From Mycobacterium sp. SMC-8 (lineage in GTDB: Bacteria > Actinomycetota > Actinomycetes > Mycobacteriales > Mycobacteriaceae), in NCBI RefSeq assembly GCF_025263565.1, contig NZ_CP079865.1, forward strand, positions 2,666,001-2,730,000: a DNA stretch of 64,000 nucleotides, in the 5' to 3' direction. The translations under genes and the position numbers were made by a program. This document shows positions 9,033 to 17,689 of this stretch, in pieces. The number at the start of each line of letters is the position of its first letter. The first letter of the stretch is position 1. The notes under the pieces were generated by a model, which had not been told where the DNA came from, ran no database searches, and saw nothing but the letters and a program-made list of their open reading frames with translations.

Positions 9033-10043
9033 TCAGGCGAAGGCGTCTTCGAGTTCGGTCCGGGTCCGCACCGGATCGTCGCCCGGCCGGTAGGACGGCA
9101 GTGTGTGCGGCGCCAGCTCCGGGTCGAGACCGTCGGTGACGCGCGCTCTGGCCTGTTCGAATTCCGGGACCGGGCCCGATGCGGCGTGCAATCCGTTGAT
9201 GACAGACCACACCATGGCGCGCCGCGCCGTGCGCTCCAGGATGTTCGGATCGCGATGCTGGATCAGGCCTTTCGCCCAGGACGGCATCGCGTCGCGCATC
9301 GCCCAGTTGAGTGCGGCCTGCGGCAGCGGCAGATTCGGGCCGGTGGCCATCGCGGTGCCGTAGGTGACCGCCAGCTTGGGCAGATAGGACTTCAGGCAGT
9401 CCAGTGTCTCGGCCTTGGTGGTGGGCAGGTCGGTGCCGCCGAGCGCGTGCCCGACCCGAACGAACTCCCCGTAGTAGCGGTCGAGCTTCTTACCGCGCAG
9501 CGGCTGCGGGTGGTAGAGCTCGTGGGCGGTGGCGATACCCCACACCACCGTCGCGTAGTTCCAGCGCAGCCACTCGGGGTCGTCGGCGTCGTACCTGGCG
9601 CCGTCCGGACGGGTTCCCTTGACGGTGTGGTGCATCGAGCGCACCGCCAGCGCGAGGCGTTCCGCGGTCGCGGTCGAGCCGTAGGCGGTGCCGATGAAGA
9701 ACGCGACCGAATGGCCGAGCCGGACCAGCGCGCCCTTGGGGTCGATCTCGGGCATCGGATCGTCTCTGGACTCCGGCTTGACGAGGCGCGAGTGGTGGAT
9801 GCCCATCCAGTAGATCGACGGGTCGAGACGCTCGATGAACGCCGCGCACTGCAGCCCGAACACCAGCGCCTCCATGTGCGAGTGCACGTGCCAGACGGCG
9901 CTGCGGGGCCCGAACCAGCCGGGATCGCCGAGCGGACCGGCGAAGTCCATCCCCTTGAAGAAGTGCCGACGGATGTCCTGGTCGAACCGTTTGTCCACCA
10001 CGTTCTGCACGGCCTGCTGGGCGATCTGATGCGGCAGGAACAT
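9033..10043 (-). CDS. Oxygenase of the MpaB/latex-clearing (DUF2236) type
   Basis: The ATG at 10043, preceded by GGAGG, gives 336 residues; a much longer frame upstream is the shadow of the TetR gene. The sequence shows the DUF2236 pattern: FAGPLGDPGWFGPRSAVWHVHSH near the start, RLGHSVAFFIGTAYGS and AVRSMHHTVKG in the middle, and NYATVVWGIATAHELYH, all histidine-bearing helices expected to hold b-type heme. Family members include rubber oxygenase Lcp and fungal MpaB. The natural substrate is not apparent. It diverges from a TetR regulator gene across 84 bases that contain an inverted repeat, so local control is likely. Confidence 0.85.
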   Translation of the reverse strand: MFLPHQIAQQAVQNVVDKRFDQDIRRHFFKGMDFAGPLGDPGWFGPRSAVWHVHSHMEALVFGLQCAAFIERLDPSIYWMGIHHSRLVKPESRDDPMPEIDPKGALVRLGHSVAFFIGTAYGSTATAERLALAVRSMHHTVKGTRPDGARYDADDPEWLRWNYATVVWGIATAHELYHPQPLRGKKLDRYYGEFVRVGHALGGTDLPTTKAETLDCLKSYLPKLAVTYGTAMATGPNLPLPQAALNWAMRDAMPSWAKGLIQHRDPNILERTARRAMVWSVINGLHAASGPVPEFEQARARVTDGLDPELAPHTLPSYRPGDDPVRTRTELEDAFA

Positions 10044-10076
10044 TCGGGCGCCTCCGAAAAGTTGGTCACGGGTGTG

Positions 10077-10094
10077 CCCAGAATATCGTCTGGG
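10077..10094. promoter_or_regulatory. Inverted repeat between mpaB-like and tetR genes
   Basis: CCCAGA (10077-10082), six-base spacer, TCTGGG (10089-10094), placed midway in the 84-base divergent gap. TetR-family regulators often bind such sites to control both genes. It is a candidate operator only. Confidence 0.5.
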
Positions 10095-10127
10095 TACGCC
10101 TGTGGCCAGAACCACTACGCTGTAGCG

Positions 10128-10775
10128 GTGTCCAATGCCCCGTCCAGATCGGCGGCGACCCCGCCGGCGGCCAGTCCGGTGGCGAGCCCGACGAGGTGGG
10201 CCGGTGTGTCGCTGGCCGACCGACGGGCCGAGCGTCGCGCGCTGCTCGTCGAAGCCGCGTTCCGGCTGTTCGGCGACGGCGGTGAGCCCGCGGTGTCGGT
10301 GCGCTCGGTGTCCCGGGAGGCCGGGCTGAACACCCGTTACTTCTACGAGAGCTTCCGTGACACCGACGACCTGCTGGGCGCGGTGTACGACCGGGTGAGC
10401 GCCGAACTCGCCGCGGTGGTCGAGGAGGCGATGTCCCGGGCCGGAGAGTCCCTGCCCGCGCGCACCCGCGCGGGGATGACCGCGGTGTTGCACTTCAGTT
10501 CCGCCGACCCGCGTCGCGGACGGTTGCTGTTCACTGATGCGCGGGCCAACCCGGTGCTGACGGCGCGACGGGCCGCCACCCAGGATCTGCTGCGGGAGGC
10601 GGTGCTGACCGAAGGGTGGCGGCTGCACCCCGACTCCGACCCGACGGCTGCGGTGGTGGGCGCCGCGATGTACACCGGCGCGATGGCCGAACTCGCCCAG
10701 CAGTGGCTGGCGGGGCACCTCGGTGACGACCTCGAAGCCGTGGTCGGCTACGCGCTGCGGCTCGTGCTGCGCTGA
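10128..10775 (+). CDS. TetR-family transcriptional regulator
   Basis: 215 residues from GTG 10128. After an Ala/Pro-rich lead, residues about 25-75 form the TetR DNA-binding domain (RRALLVEAAFRLFGDGGEPAV, then SVRSVSREAGLNTRYFYESF with the usual YFY recognition-helix motif). The remainder is an all-helical ligand-binding domain without a recognised ligand class. It is divergent from the MpaB-type oxygenase gene and is the likely regulator of it. No ribosome binding site is strong before the GTG, so a leaderless or weakly initiated transcript is possible. Confidence 0.88.
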   Translation: MSNAPSRSAATPPAASPVASPTRWAGVSLADRRAERRALLVEAAFRLFGDGGEPAVSVRSVSREAGLNTRYFYESFRDTDDLLGAVYDRVSAELAAVVEEAMSRAGESLPARTRAGMTAVLHFSSADPRRGRLLFTDARANPVLTARRAATQDLLREAVLTEGWRLHPDSDPTAAVVGAAMYTGAMAELAQQWLAGHLGDDLEAVVGYALRLVLR

Positions 10776-10869
10776 CTCCTCTGCCGCCGAAATTGCACCC
10801 AGCGCGATGATTCGGCGACTTGACGCGCGTGGAATGCGATTTCGGCGCTTGAGAAGGGCGGCTCGTCAG

Positions 10870-11475
10870 TCAGGCTGGGGAAGACGCCGGGGTGAACGGC
10901 TTGAGCCACTCGGTCTCGGGCCAGCCCTCCAGCCCGGCGACCAACTCGTACAGGGTGGCGCCGTCGATGCTCTCCCGGATGATGTCGCCCTGGCCGGCGT
11001 GCCGGGCGAGCTCCTCGATCATGTGGAAGAACACCCAGCGCACCGACCAGGCAGGCACGTCCTTGGGAAACCACGGCACCTGCTGCGGAATGGGTACTGC
11101 TGCACCGAGGTCGCATGTCTGCAACAGGTGCAGCGTCTCGGTGTTCTGCCGGTCGAACGCGGTCAGGAGGTCGGCGAGGGTCTCGTCGTCGCGCATCACG
11201 AACTGGTCGTCGTAATCGGCGGCCTGATCCTGAATCGGACGCGTGTCGCTCTCGCACATGTGCGGCGCGGCGGCCACCCGCTCCATCCAGCCGCGTTGGC
11301 AGAAGGTGACGTGCTTGATCAGCCCGCCGATCGACATCGCGCTCACCGACGGCTTGGACCGCGCCTGGGCGTCGGTGAGGCCGTACGCGATCGCGTGGAA
11401 AGCATACTGCTGCGCGCGCAGGTACTCGGTGAGTCCGGCTCGCTCGTCGGCGATCGGAGGGGGCATTGCAGGCAT
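10870..11475 (-). CDS. DinB-family protein (DUF664 type), copy 2
   Basis: 201 residues from the ATG at 11475, which follows AAGGAG by seven bases. The four-helix DinB pattern is visible: LRAQQYAFHAIAYGLTDAQAR, then SIGGLIKHVTFCQRGWMERV with the first metal-ligand histidine, and a late HMIEELARHAGQGDIIRE helix holding the other histidines. DinB-like proteins use a three-histidine metal site and include mycothiol-dependent transferases and isomerases. It starts one base after the stop of the upstream DinB gene, so the two are translated from one mRNA. Confidence 0.87.
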   Translation of the reverse strand: MPAMPPPIADERAGLTEYLRAQQYAFHAIAYGLTDAQARSKPSVSAMSIGGLIKHVTFCQRGWMERVAAAPHMCESDTRPIQDQAADYDDQFVMRDDETLADLLTAFDRQNTETLHLLQTCDLGAAVPIPQQVPWFPKDVPAWSVRWVFFHMIEELARHAGQGDIIRESIDGATLYELVAGLEGWPETEWLKPFTPASSPA

Positions 11476-11476
11476 A

Positions 11477-12013
11477 TCAGTTCTCCTTGGAGGTGTGGAT
11501 GAAAAGGTCACGGAGCAAAGCGATTTCAGCTCCGTGGTGGATCACTTCGCGGTTGATGTGCAGCACCAGCGTCGCCATCGGCTCGTCGGCGTACGGACCC
11601 TCGGCGGGGCCGCACGGCGCGGCGAGGTCGGAGTCGGTGAGGACGCGCACGCCCGACGTCCAGCCGCGGTACGCGTCGTCGAGCTGGCGCAGTGCGGTCT
11701 CGGCGTCCGCGGCGTAGTCCCACGTCTGGTAGTCGGCCGGCGGGCCGCCGAAATGTGAGTGGGTGCGCATCGCGAGCACGCCGACGATCACGTGTGCCAT
11801 CCGCCAGGCGATCGTGGTGAACGGCTCAGGCCGCGGCGGTGGATACGCGAAGTCCGGAAACAGCCGCGCGCCGTCCCTGCGCACGGTCCAGCAGCCGGGC
11901 ACCGGTTCCCAGAAGTACTCCTCGTCGGTGAGGCCGTCGAGGCGGGGCCGGAGCTGACGGGTCCAGTGCCAGTCGAGCTGCTCGGCCAGGGAGGAAGCGA
12001 CGTCGGTGCTCAT
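11477..12013 (-). CDS. DinB-family protein, copy 1
   Basis: 178 residues from the ATG at 12013. The sequence has the DinB/mycothiol-transferase layout: SLAEQLDWHWTRQLRPRLDGLTDEEYFWEPVPGCWTVR, then AWRMAHVIVGVLAMR with the first His, and NREVIHHGAEIALLRDLF near the C-terminus with the His pair. Such proteins are thought to act as metal-dependent thiol transferases. It is the first gene of a two-gene DinB unit and diverges from a WYL/YafY regulator, 62 bases away, across a palindrome. The pairing with that regulator suggests stress- or substrate-induced expression. Confidence 0.87.
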   Translation of the reverse strand: MSTDVASSLAEQLDWHWTRQLRPRLDGLTDEEYFWEPVPGCWTVRRDGARLFPDFAYPPPRPEPFTTIAWRMAHVIVGVLAMRTHSHFGGPPADYQTWDYAADAETALRQLDDAYRGWTSGVRVLTDSDLAAPCGPAEGPYADEPMATLVLHINREVIHHGAEIALLRDLFIHTSKEN

Positions 12014-12036
12014 GGAGTACACCCTGGCAGCCATTG

Positions 12037-12053
12037 AGGACAGTTTCTGTCCT
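12037..12053. promoter_or_regulatory. Perfect palindrome, probable YafY-type operator
   Basis: AGGACA (12037-12042), spacer GTTTC, TGTCCT (12048-12053) in the 62-base gap between the DinB operon and the divergent WYL/YafY gene. The symmetric GGACA..TGTCC form and central position fit an autoregulatory operator for the adjacent regulator. Confidence 0.6.
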
Positions 12054-12075
12054 ACAACTGAGGCAGACTGTCGAC

Positions 12076-13029
12076 ATGGCGGAGACGACCGGCCGGACAC
12101 TGCAGCTGCTGGGTCTGTTGCAGTCGCGCCGGGTGTGGAGTGGCGAGGAACTCGCCGAGCGGCTCGGGGTGACGACGCGCAGCGTGCGGCGCGATGTCGA
12201 CCGGCTCCGGGAGCTGGGCTATCCGGTGCACGCCAGCACCGGGCACGGCGGCGGCTACCAGCTCGGCGCCGGCGCCGCGCTGCCGCCGCTGCTGCTCGAC
12301 CCGGACGAGGCCGTGGCCATGGCGGTCTGTCTGCGGGTGGCTGCGGGAGGCAGCGTGGCCGGGGTGGGCGAGTCGGCGCTGCGGGCACTGAGCAAGCTGG
12401 ATCAGGTGATGCCGGCGCGGCTGCGCTCGCAGGTCGCCGCTGTCCACGACACGACGGTGACGCTGGGATCGGCGACCGACACCCCGGTTGAGCCCGACGT
12501 GCTGATGACGCTCGCGCGCGCCAGCCGCGACCACGAGCACGTCACCGCCGGCTACGTGGACGTCCGCGGGAACGTGACCCGGCGGCGGCTGGAGCCGTAT
12601 CAGCTGGTGACGACCGGGCGGCGCTGGTATCTGCTGTGCTTTGACCGAGACCGCGACGACTGGCGCAGCCTGCGGCTGGACCGGATGTCGGACGTGCACG
12701 CGGTGGGAACGACGTTCACGCCGCGGGAAGCGCCCGACGCCGCCGCCTACGTGCAGCACGCGATCTCGTCGTCGCCCTACCCGTACGTGGCGCGGGTGCG
12801 GTACTTCGCCCCGCGGGACGCGGTCGCTCGGGTGTTCCCCGCGGCGTCGGTGACCGTGCAGTCCGACGGGCCGTACGCGTGCATCCTGACCACCGGCGCC
12901 GACGACCCTGAACGCATGGTGCCGTGGCTGGCCATGCCGGGCTGCGACTTCGAGGTGCTGGAACCGCCCGAGGTCATCGCCGCGGTGCGGGTGGTGGCGG
13001 ACCGGATCGCGCGCGCGGCCCGCAGATGA
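12076..13029 (+). CDS. HTH/WYL-domain (YafY-type) transcriptional regulator
   Basis: 317 residues from the ATG at 12076 (MAETTGRTLQLLGLLQ). Residues 5-60 are an HTH_11/DeoR-like domain with the helix WSGEELAERLGVTTRSVRRDVDRLRELGY. A beta-hairpin GHGGGYQLG follows. The WYL domain covers about residues 140-230 (RRRLEPYQLVTTGRRWYLLCFDRDRDDWRSLRLDRM), and a WCX-like C-terminal region follows. WYL regulators sense small ligands or nucleic acids. Divergence from two DinB genes is a common pairing. The short gap to the next, opposite gene suggests it is transcribed alone. Confidence 0.9.
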   Translation: MAETTGRTLQLLGLLQSRRVWSGEELAERLGVTTRSVRRDVDRLRELGYPVHASTGHGGGYQLGAGAALPPLLLDPDEAVAMAVCLRVAAGGSVAGVGESALRALSKLDQVMPARLRSQVAAVHDTTVTLGSATDTPVEPDVLMTLARASRDHEHVTAGYVDVRGNVTRRRLEPYQLVTTGRRWYLLCFDRDRDDWRSLRLDRMSDVHAVGTTFTPREAPDAAAYVQHAISSSPYPYVARVRYFAPRDAVARVFPAASVTVQSDGPYACILTTGADDPERMVPWLAMPGCDFEVLEPPEVIAAVRVVADRIARAARR

Positions 13030-13045
13030 CGGTCAGCCCGTCAGA

Positions 13046-13396
13046 TCACCAGTCCCCGATGGCCGGGCCGGTCGGGAAGCCGCCGCGGAACGGCCGGGAC
13101 TTGCTGCCCTGGACCGCTTTGGTGCTGTCGCGGACCTCGCCCTGCGCGTGCACGATCCCGGCGTCGGCGACGCGCGCCTCGGAGATGCCGCGCGCGACAC
13201 CGAAGTCGTTGATCCGGATCACGGAGTTCTCCGAGGCCTGCCGGCTCTTCACGGTCGGGCCGGGGGCCACCTTCCGAACGTCCGCCTCTGCCGAGCCTGC
13301 GCCAAGGCCGATGAACGCGGCCGCGCCGAACGCGCCGATAGCTGCTATTCCGAGCACTTTCGCGGTGCGGGCGAGGGCTCGGGAGGGGGCGGTCAT
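13046..13396 (-). CDS. Small exported hypothetical protein
   Basis: 116 residues from the ATG at 13396, seven bases after AAGGAG; a TTG two codons upstream is less likely. Residues 1-40 form a signal peptide with a long hydrophobic core and an ADVRK-type cleavage region. The mature part is about 75 residues, basic and hydrophilic, with no recognised domain. A tail PFRGGFPTGPAIGDW is distinctive. It converges with the YafY gene and diverges from the mannosidase gene. Function unknown. Confidence 0.7.
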   Translation of the reverse strand: MTAPSRALARTAKVLGIAAIGAFGAAAFIGLGAGSAEADVRKVAPGPTVKSRQASENSVIRINDFGVARGISEARVADAGIVHAQGEVRDSTKAVQGSKSRPFRGGFPTGPAIGDW

Positions 13397-13557
13397 CGGC
13401 AATCTCCTTCAGTCACGGGTCAGCGAGCGTTTCGTACCTGGTCGCCGCAGATGATGCCACAGGGTGTCTGTTCACATACAGCTAATCCACAGCCACGCGG
13501 GTCACAGGCTTAACTGATCACCGATATTCGGCCTCCCGGAAGCCGTAGGGTGCTGGC

Positions 13558-16500
13558 GTGGACATCACCTCCGCCGAGTCGACGGAGCTGTTCACCGGGC
13601 CGTCCGACATGCCGTGTCAGGTGGTGCGGGTGAGCTACCGGGACTGCTCGGTGCCGGTGCCGGTGCCGGTGCCGGTGCGGGTGGTGGGGCCGGGTCTGCA
13701 GACCGTCGGCGACCCGCCGGCGCGTCCCGGCCAGTCGACCGTCGAGGTGTCCGTCCGGGTTTCCGATCCGGTGCCGGGCCGGCGTCGCGCCGCCCGCGCG
13801 GAGGCCGACGGCAGCTGGGCCGAATTCGACTTCGTCGACGCCGAACCCGGCTGGACCATGTTCATGGTCAGCCACTTCCATTACGACCCGGTGTGGTGGA
13901 ACACCCAGGCCGCCTACACCAGCGTGTGGACCGAGGACCCGCCCGGGCGCTGCCGGCAGACCAACGGCTTCGAACTAGTCTGCGCGCACCTGGAGATGGC
14001 CAGACGTGAACCGGAGTACAAGTTCGTGCTCGCCGAGGTCGACTACCTCAAGCCGTACTGGGACACCCATCCGCAAGACCGGGCTGACCTGCGCAGACTC
14101 GTCGCCGAGGGCCGTGTCGAGATCATGGGCGGCACCTACAACGAGCCCAACACGAACCTGACCGGACCGGAGACGGCCATCCGTAACTTCGTGCACGGCA
14201 GTGGCTTCCAGCGCGACGTGCTGGGGGCCGCGCCGGCCACCGCGTGGCAGCTCGACGTGTTCGGACACGACCCCCAATTCCCGGCGATGGCCGCCGACGC
14301 CGGCTTGACGTCGAGTTCGTGGGCACGCGGACCGCACCACCAGTGGGGTCCGATGGCCTCCGAGAACGGCCGGGCCGGCGACCCCGGGCGCATGCAGTTC
14401 GCCAGCGAGTTCGAGTGGATGGCGCCGTCCGGGCGCGGACTGCTCACCCACTACATGCCCGCGCACTACGCGGCAGGCTGGTGGATGGACTCGTCGGCGT
14501 CGCTGCGTGACGCCGAGGCCGCGACCTACGAGCTGTTCACCGGGATGAAGAAGGTCGCGCTGACCCGGAACGTGCTGCTGCCCGTCGGCACCGACTACAC
14601 CCCGCCCAACAAGTGGGTCACCGACATCCACCGGGACTGGAACGCGCGCTACACCTGGCCGCGGTTCGTGTGCGCGCTGCCCCGGGAGTTCTTTGCTGCG
14701 GTCCGGGCCGAACTCGACGCCACGGGCAGGTCGGCTTCCCCACAGACCCGGGACATGAACCCGATCTACACCGGCAAGGACGTGTCCTACATCGACACCA
14801 AGCAGGCCAACTGCGCCGCGGAACTGGCCGTGTCCGAGGGCGAGCAGTTCGCGGTCTTCGCCGGTCTGCTGACCGGTGCCACCTACCCCGAAGCCGCGCT
14901 GGCCAAGGCCTGGGTGCAGTTGGCGTACGGCGCCCACCACGACGCCATCACCGGATCGGAATCCGACCAGGTCTACCTCGACCTGTTAACCGGGTGGCGT
15001 GACGCGTGGCAGCTGGGGTCGGCGGCCCGTGACGGGGCACTGGTACTGCTGTCCAGGGTGGTCGGCGGGTCGATCGTGGTGTGGAACTCGTTGTCGCACA
15101 AACGCTCCGACGTGGTTACGCTTCACGTCGACGAGCCGCTCGCCGGGCACCTCGTCGACAGCGACGGCCGGAACGTGCCGGTGCTGGTGGAGGACGACGG
15201 GCACACGCTGACCTGGATCGCCCGTGACGTGCCGTCGATGGGCTGGCGCTCCTACCGGCTGGTGCGTGACGGCGTGTCCTCATCGTGGGAAGCGGCCGGG
15301 GGCGCCGACATCGGTAACGAGCATTACCGGCTCGCCGTCGACGGCGCCCGCGGAGGCGGGATCAGCTCGCTGCGCGCCGGCGGGCGGGAACTGATCGCCG
15401 ACGGCCGCGTCGGCAACGAGCTGGCCGTGTATCAGGAGTATCCGGCGCATCCGGTGGCCGGGGAGGGTCCCTGGCACCTGCTGCCGATGGGGCCGCTGGT
15501 CACATCCGCCGAACATCCGGCCACCGCGGTGCGCGCCTTCCGCAGCGACCTCGGTGAACGCGTCGTCGTGCGCGGCGCGATCCCCGGACTGCTGCGCTAC
15601 ACGCAGACAGTGACGTTGTGGCGCGGTGTCGACAGGGTGGACTGCCGGACCACGATCGACGACTTCCGCGGTCGGGACCAGCTGGTGCGGTTGCGCTGGC
15701 CCTGCCCCGTGCCCGGCGCGATGCCGGTCAGCGAGGCCGGGGCCGCGGTGGTCGGCCGCGGTTTCGCCCTGCTCCACGAGCCCGGATCCGCCACGTCGGT
15801 CGACACCGCGGTGCATCCGTACACGCTGGACAATCCGGCCCACGGTTGGTTCGGCCTGTCCTCGGCGATGCGGGTGCGTTTCCGCGGGGGCGCGGTGCGC
15901 GCGGTGTCGGTCGCCGAGGTGGTCTGCCCGGTGGTCGACGACGACGTCCGCGCTCTCATCGCCGCCCTCGGCCGTGCCGGCGTGACCGCGACCTGCAGCT
16001 TGGCCGACGCGCCGCGCTACGGTGACCTGTCGGTGGACTCCAACCTGCCCGATATGCGCATCACCATCGGGCATGTCGACGAAAACTCTTTCACGGCACA
16101 GGTTCTCGACGATGCCCCGGCGGCCGCGCGGCTGTGGGTGCCGGCCGCGCAGCCGTTGCGCGACGTGTGGGTGCCCGGAGCCGACCTACGTGATCCCGCC
16201 GCGCTGCCGGTACTGGTCGTCGGTGCCGTCGGGGACACCGCGGCGGCGGTGGCGGCGCTGGTCGAGGATCTGGCCGACGCGGAGATCCTCGTCGACCAGG
16301 ACGTCGTGGAACCCTTCGAAGCCCGCACGGTCGCGGTGATGACCCGCGGTGTGCCCGGGTTCGCCGTCGAGTCCGACGGCACGCTGCACTCGTCGCTGAT
16401 GCGCTCGTGCACCGGATGGCCGTCGGGCACCTGGATCGACCCGCCCCGACGCGCCGCCCCCGACGGATCCGGCTTCGGGCTGCAGCACTGGACTCACCGG

Positions 16501-17631
16501 TTCGACTACGCACTCGTCGCCGGCGACGGCGACTGGCGGGACTGCGACATTCCCTCCCGCAGTGCAGAATTCAGTCAGCCGCTGGTCGCCGTGTCGGCCC
16601 GCCGCCACGCCGGCGCCGGCGGCCTGCCACCCTGGGGTTCGCTGCTGGAGGTGCAGCCCGAGGGGGCGGTGCGGGTCACCGCGCTCAAGGCGGCGGGCAA
16701 TCCGACGGCGCGCGGCAGTGCCCGGCACGCCGACCCGGCCGACGGCGTCGTGGTGCGGATCGCCGAGATGCTGGGCCGCCCGGCCCGGGTCTCGCTGCAG
16801 TCCGGACTGCGCCACATCGCCGAACCCCAGCGGCTGAACCTCGTCGAAGAGCCGCTGACAGCAGCGCACGGCCCGCTCGACGGATACGAGATCGCCACCC
16901 TGAGAACGCAATTGAACTTTCCCCGGGTGGCGCACGCCGATCAGGTGTCACTGGCCCCGGATGCCGAACCGGTGCAGCCCCTCTACGCCAGGTACTGGCT
17001 GCACAACCGCGGGCCGGCGCCGCTGGGCGGACTCCCCGCGGTGGCGCACCTGCACCCGCACCGCCTGGACGTCGCCGCCGGTGCCCTCATCCCGCTCCGG
17101 CTCACCGCCGTCAGTGACGCCACCGACACCGCGCTGCACGGCATGGTGCGCGTCCTCGCACCGCCCGGCTGGGACACCGGGGTTGTCGACCTGCCGTTCA
17201 TGCTGCCGCCCGGAGACCATCTGGAATCGACTGTCGATGTCGCGGTGCCCGCCGACGTCGCGCCCGGCCTGTATCCGGTGCGCGCCGAGCTCGCCGCCAC
17301 CGGCGCGGCGATCCCCACGTCCTGGCATCAGACCGTCGAGGACGTGGCGGTGCTGTCGGTCGGGCGCCACGACGACCGGCTGCTGCGACTGGTCGCCGAC
17401 CCCGGCGACGTCGACGTCGAGGCGGGGTCAGCTGCGCGGCTGAGCGTCACGGTCGGCACGGACGCCCACACCGACCTGACCGTGGAGGCGCACCTGATTT
17501 CACCGTGGGGAACGTGGGAGTGGCTGACGCCCAACATCACCGGCGGCGTGATTCCCCCGCGGGGCACGTGCGAGCTGGTCTTCGACGTCACCCCCCGAGA
17601 TGGACCGAGCCGGGGCAGTGGTGGGCGCTGA
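13558..17631 (+). CDS. GH38 alpha-mannosidase, C-terminus altered by a frameshift
   Basis: 1357 residues from GTG 13558. The GH38 N-terminal site HFHYDPVWW (106-114) carries the zinc His/Asp, and the nucleophile region is WQLDVFGHDPQF (Asp233). The YGAHHDAITG segment of the middle domain follows, then beta-rich C-terminal domains. It matches Rv0648 by position; mycobacterial members are thought to trim mannose-containing glycans. In this sequence the frame ends at 17631 with DVTPRDGPSRGSGGR. Adding one C to the six-C run at 17591-17596 instead gives PPRWTEPGQWWALIRVAAAGELVYSP and a stop at 17693 that overlaps the next start (GTGA). So the last dozen residues here are probably non-native, through mutation or sequencing error. 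The catalytic domain is unaffected. Confidence 0.88.
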   Translation: MDITSAESTELFTGPSDMPCQVVRVSYRDCSVPVPVPVPVRVVGPGLQTVGDPPARPGQSTVEVSVRVSDPVPGRRRAARAEADGSWAEFDFVDAEPGWTMFMVSHFHYDPVWWNTQAAYTSVWTEDPPGRCRQTNGFELVCAHLEMARREPEYKFVLAEVDYLKPYWDTHPQDRADLRRLVAEGRVEIMGGTYNEPNTNLTGPETAIRNFVHGSGFQRDVLGAAPATAWQLDVFGHDPQFPAMAADAGLTSSSWARGPHHQWGPMASENGRAGDPGRMQFASEFEWMAPSGRGLLTHYMPAHYAAGWWMDSSASLRDAEAATYELFTGMKKVALTRNVLLPVGTDYTPPNKWVTDIHRDWNARYTWPRFVCALPREFFAAVRAELDATGRSASPQTRDMNPIYTGKDVSYIDTKQANCAAELAVSEGEQFAVFAGLLTGATYPEAALAKAWVQLAYGAHHDAITGSESDQVYLDLLTGWRDAWQLGSAARDGALVLLSRVVGGSIVVWNSLSHKRSDVVTLHVDEPLAGHLVDSDGRNVPVLVEDDGHTLTWIARDVPSMGWRSYRLVRDGVSSSWEAAGGADIGNEHYRLAVDGARGGGISSLRAGGRELIADGRVGNELAVYQEYPAHPVAGEGPWHLLPMGPLVTSAEHPATAVRAFRSDLGERVVVRGAIPGLLRYTQTVTLWRGVDRVDCRTTIDDFRGRDQLVRLRWPCPVPGAMPVSEAGAAVVGRGFALLHEPGSATSVDTAVHPYTLDNPAHGWFGLSSAMRVRFRGGAVRAVSVAEVVCPVVDDDVRALIAALGRAGVTATCSLADAPRYGDLSVDSNLPDMRITIGHVDENSFTAQVLDDAPAAARLWVPAAQPLRDVWVPGADLRDPAALPVLVVGAVGDTAAAVAALVEDLADAEILVDQDVVEPFEARTVAVMTRGVPGFAVESDGTLHSSLMRSCTGWPSGTWIDPPRRAAPDGSGFGLQHWTHRFDYALVAGDGDWRDCDIPSRSAEFSQPLVAVSARRHAGAGGLPPWGSLLEVQPEGAVRVTALKAAGNPTARGSARHADPADGVVVRIAEMLGRPARVSLQSGLRHIAEPQRLNLVEEPLTAAHGPLDGYEIATLRTQLNFPRVAHADQVSLAPDAEPVQPLYARYWLHNRGPAPLGGLPAVAHLHPHRLDVAAGALIPLRLTAVSDATDTALHGMVRVLAPPGWDTGVVDLPFMLPPGDHLESTVDVAVPADVAPGLYPVRAELAATGAAIPTSWHQTVEDVAVLSVGRHDDRLLRLVADPGDVDVEAGSAARLSVTVGTDAHTDLTVEAHLISPWGTWEWLTPNITGGVIPPRGTCELVFDVTPRDGPSRGSGGR
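13651..13674 (+). repeat. Short tandem repeat GTGCCG x4 near the mannosidase 5' end
   Basis: Four copies of the hexamer GTGCCG encode VPVPVPVP at residues 32-39. Being a multiple of three, length changes would keep the frame. Confidence 0.7.
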
Positions 17632-17689
17632 TCCGCGTCGCGGCTGCCGGGGAGCTGGTGTACTCCCCGGCGGTCCGGGTGAGGGTGTC

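Noticed and set aside
10044..10718. Upstream extension of the MpaB-type oxygenase
   Set aside because: Runs antisense through the TetR gene; the family start and ribosome binding site are at 10043.
13651..13674. GTGCCG repeat as a phase-variable switch
   Set aside because: Unit of six keeps the frame, so copy change would not turn the gene on or off.
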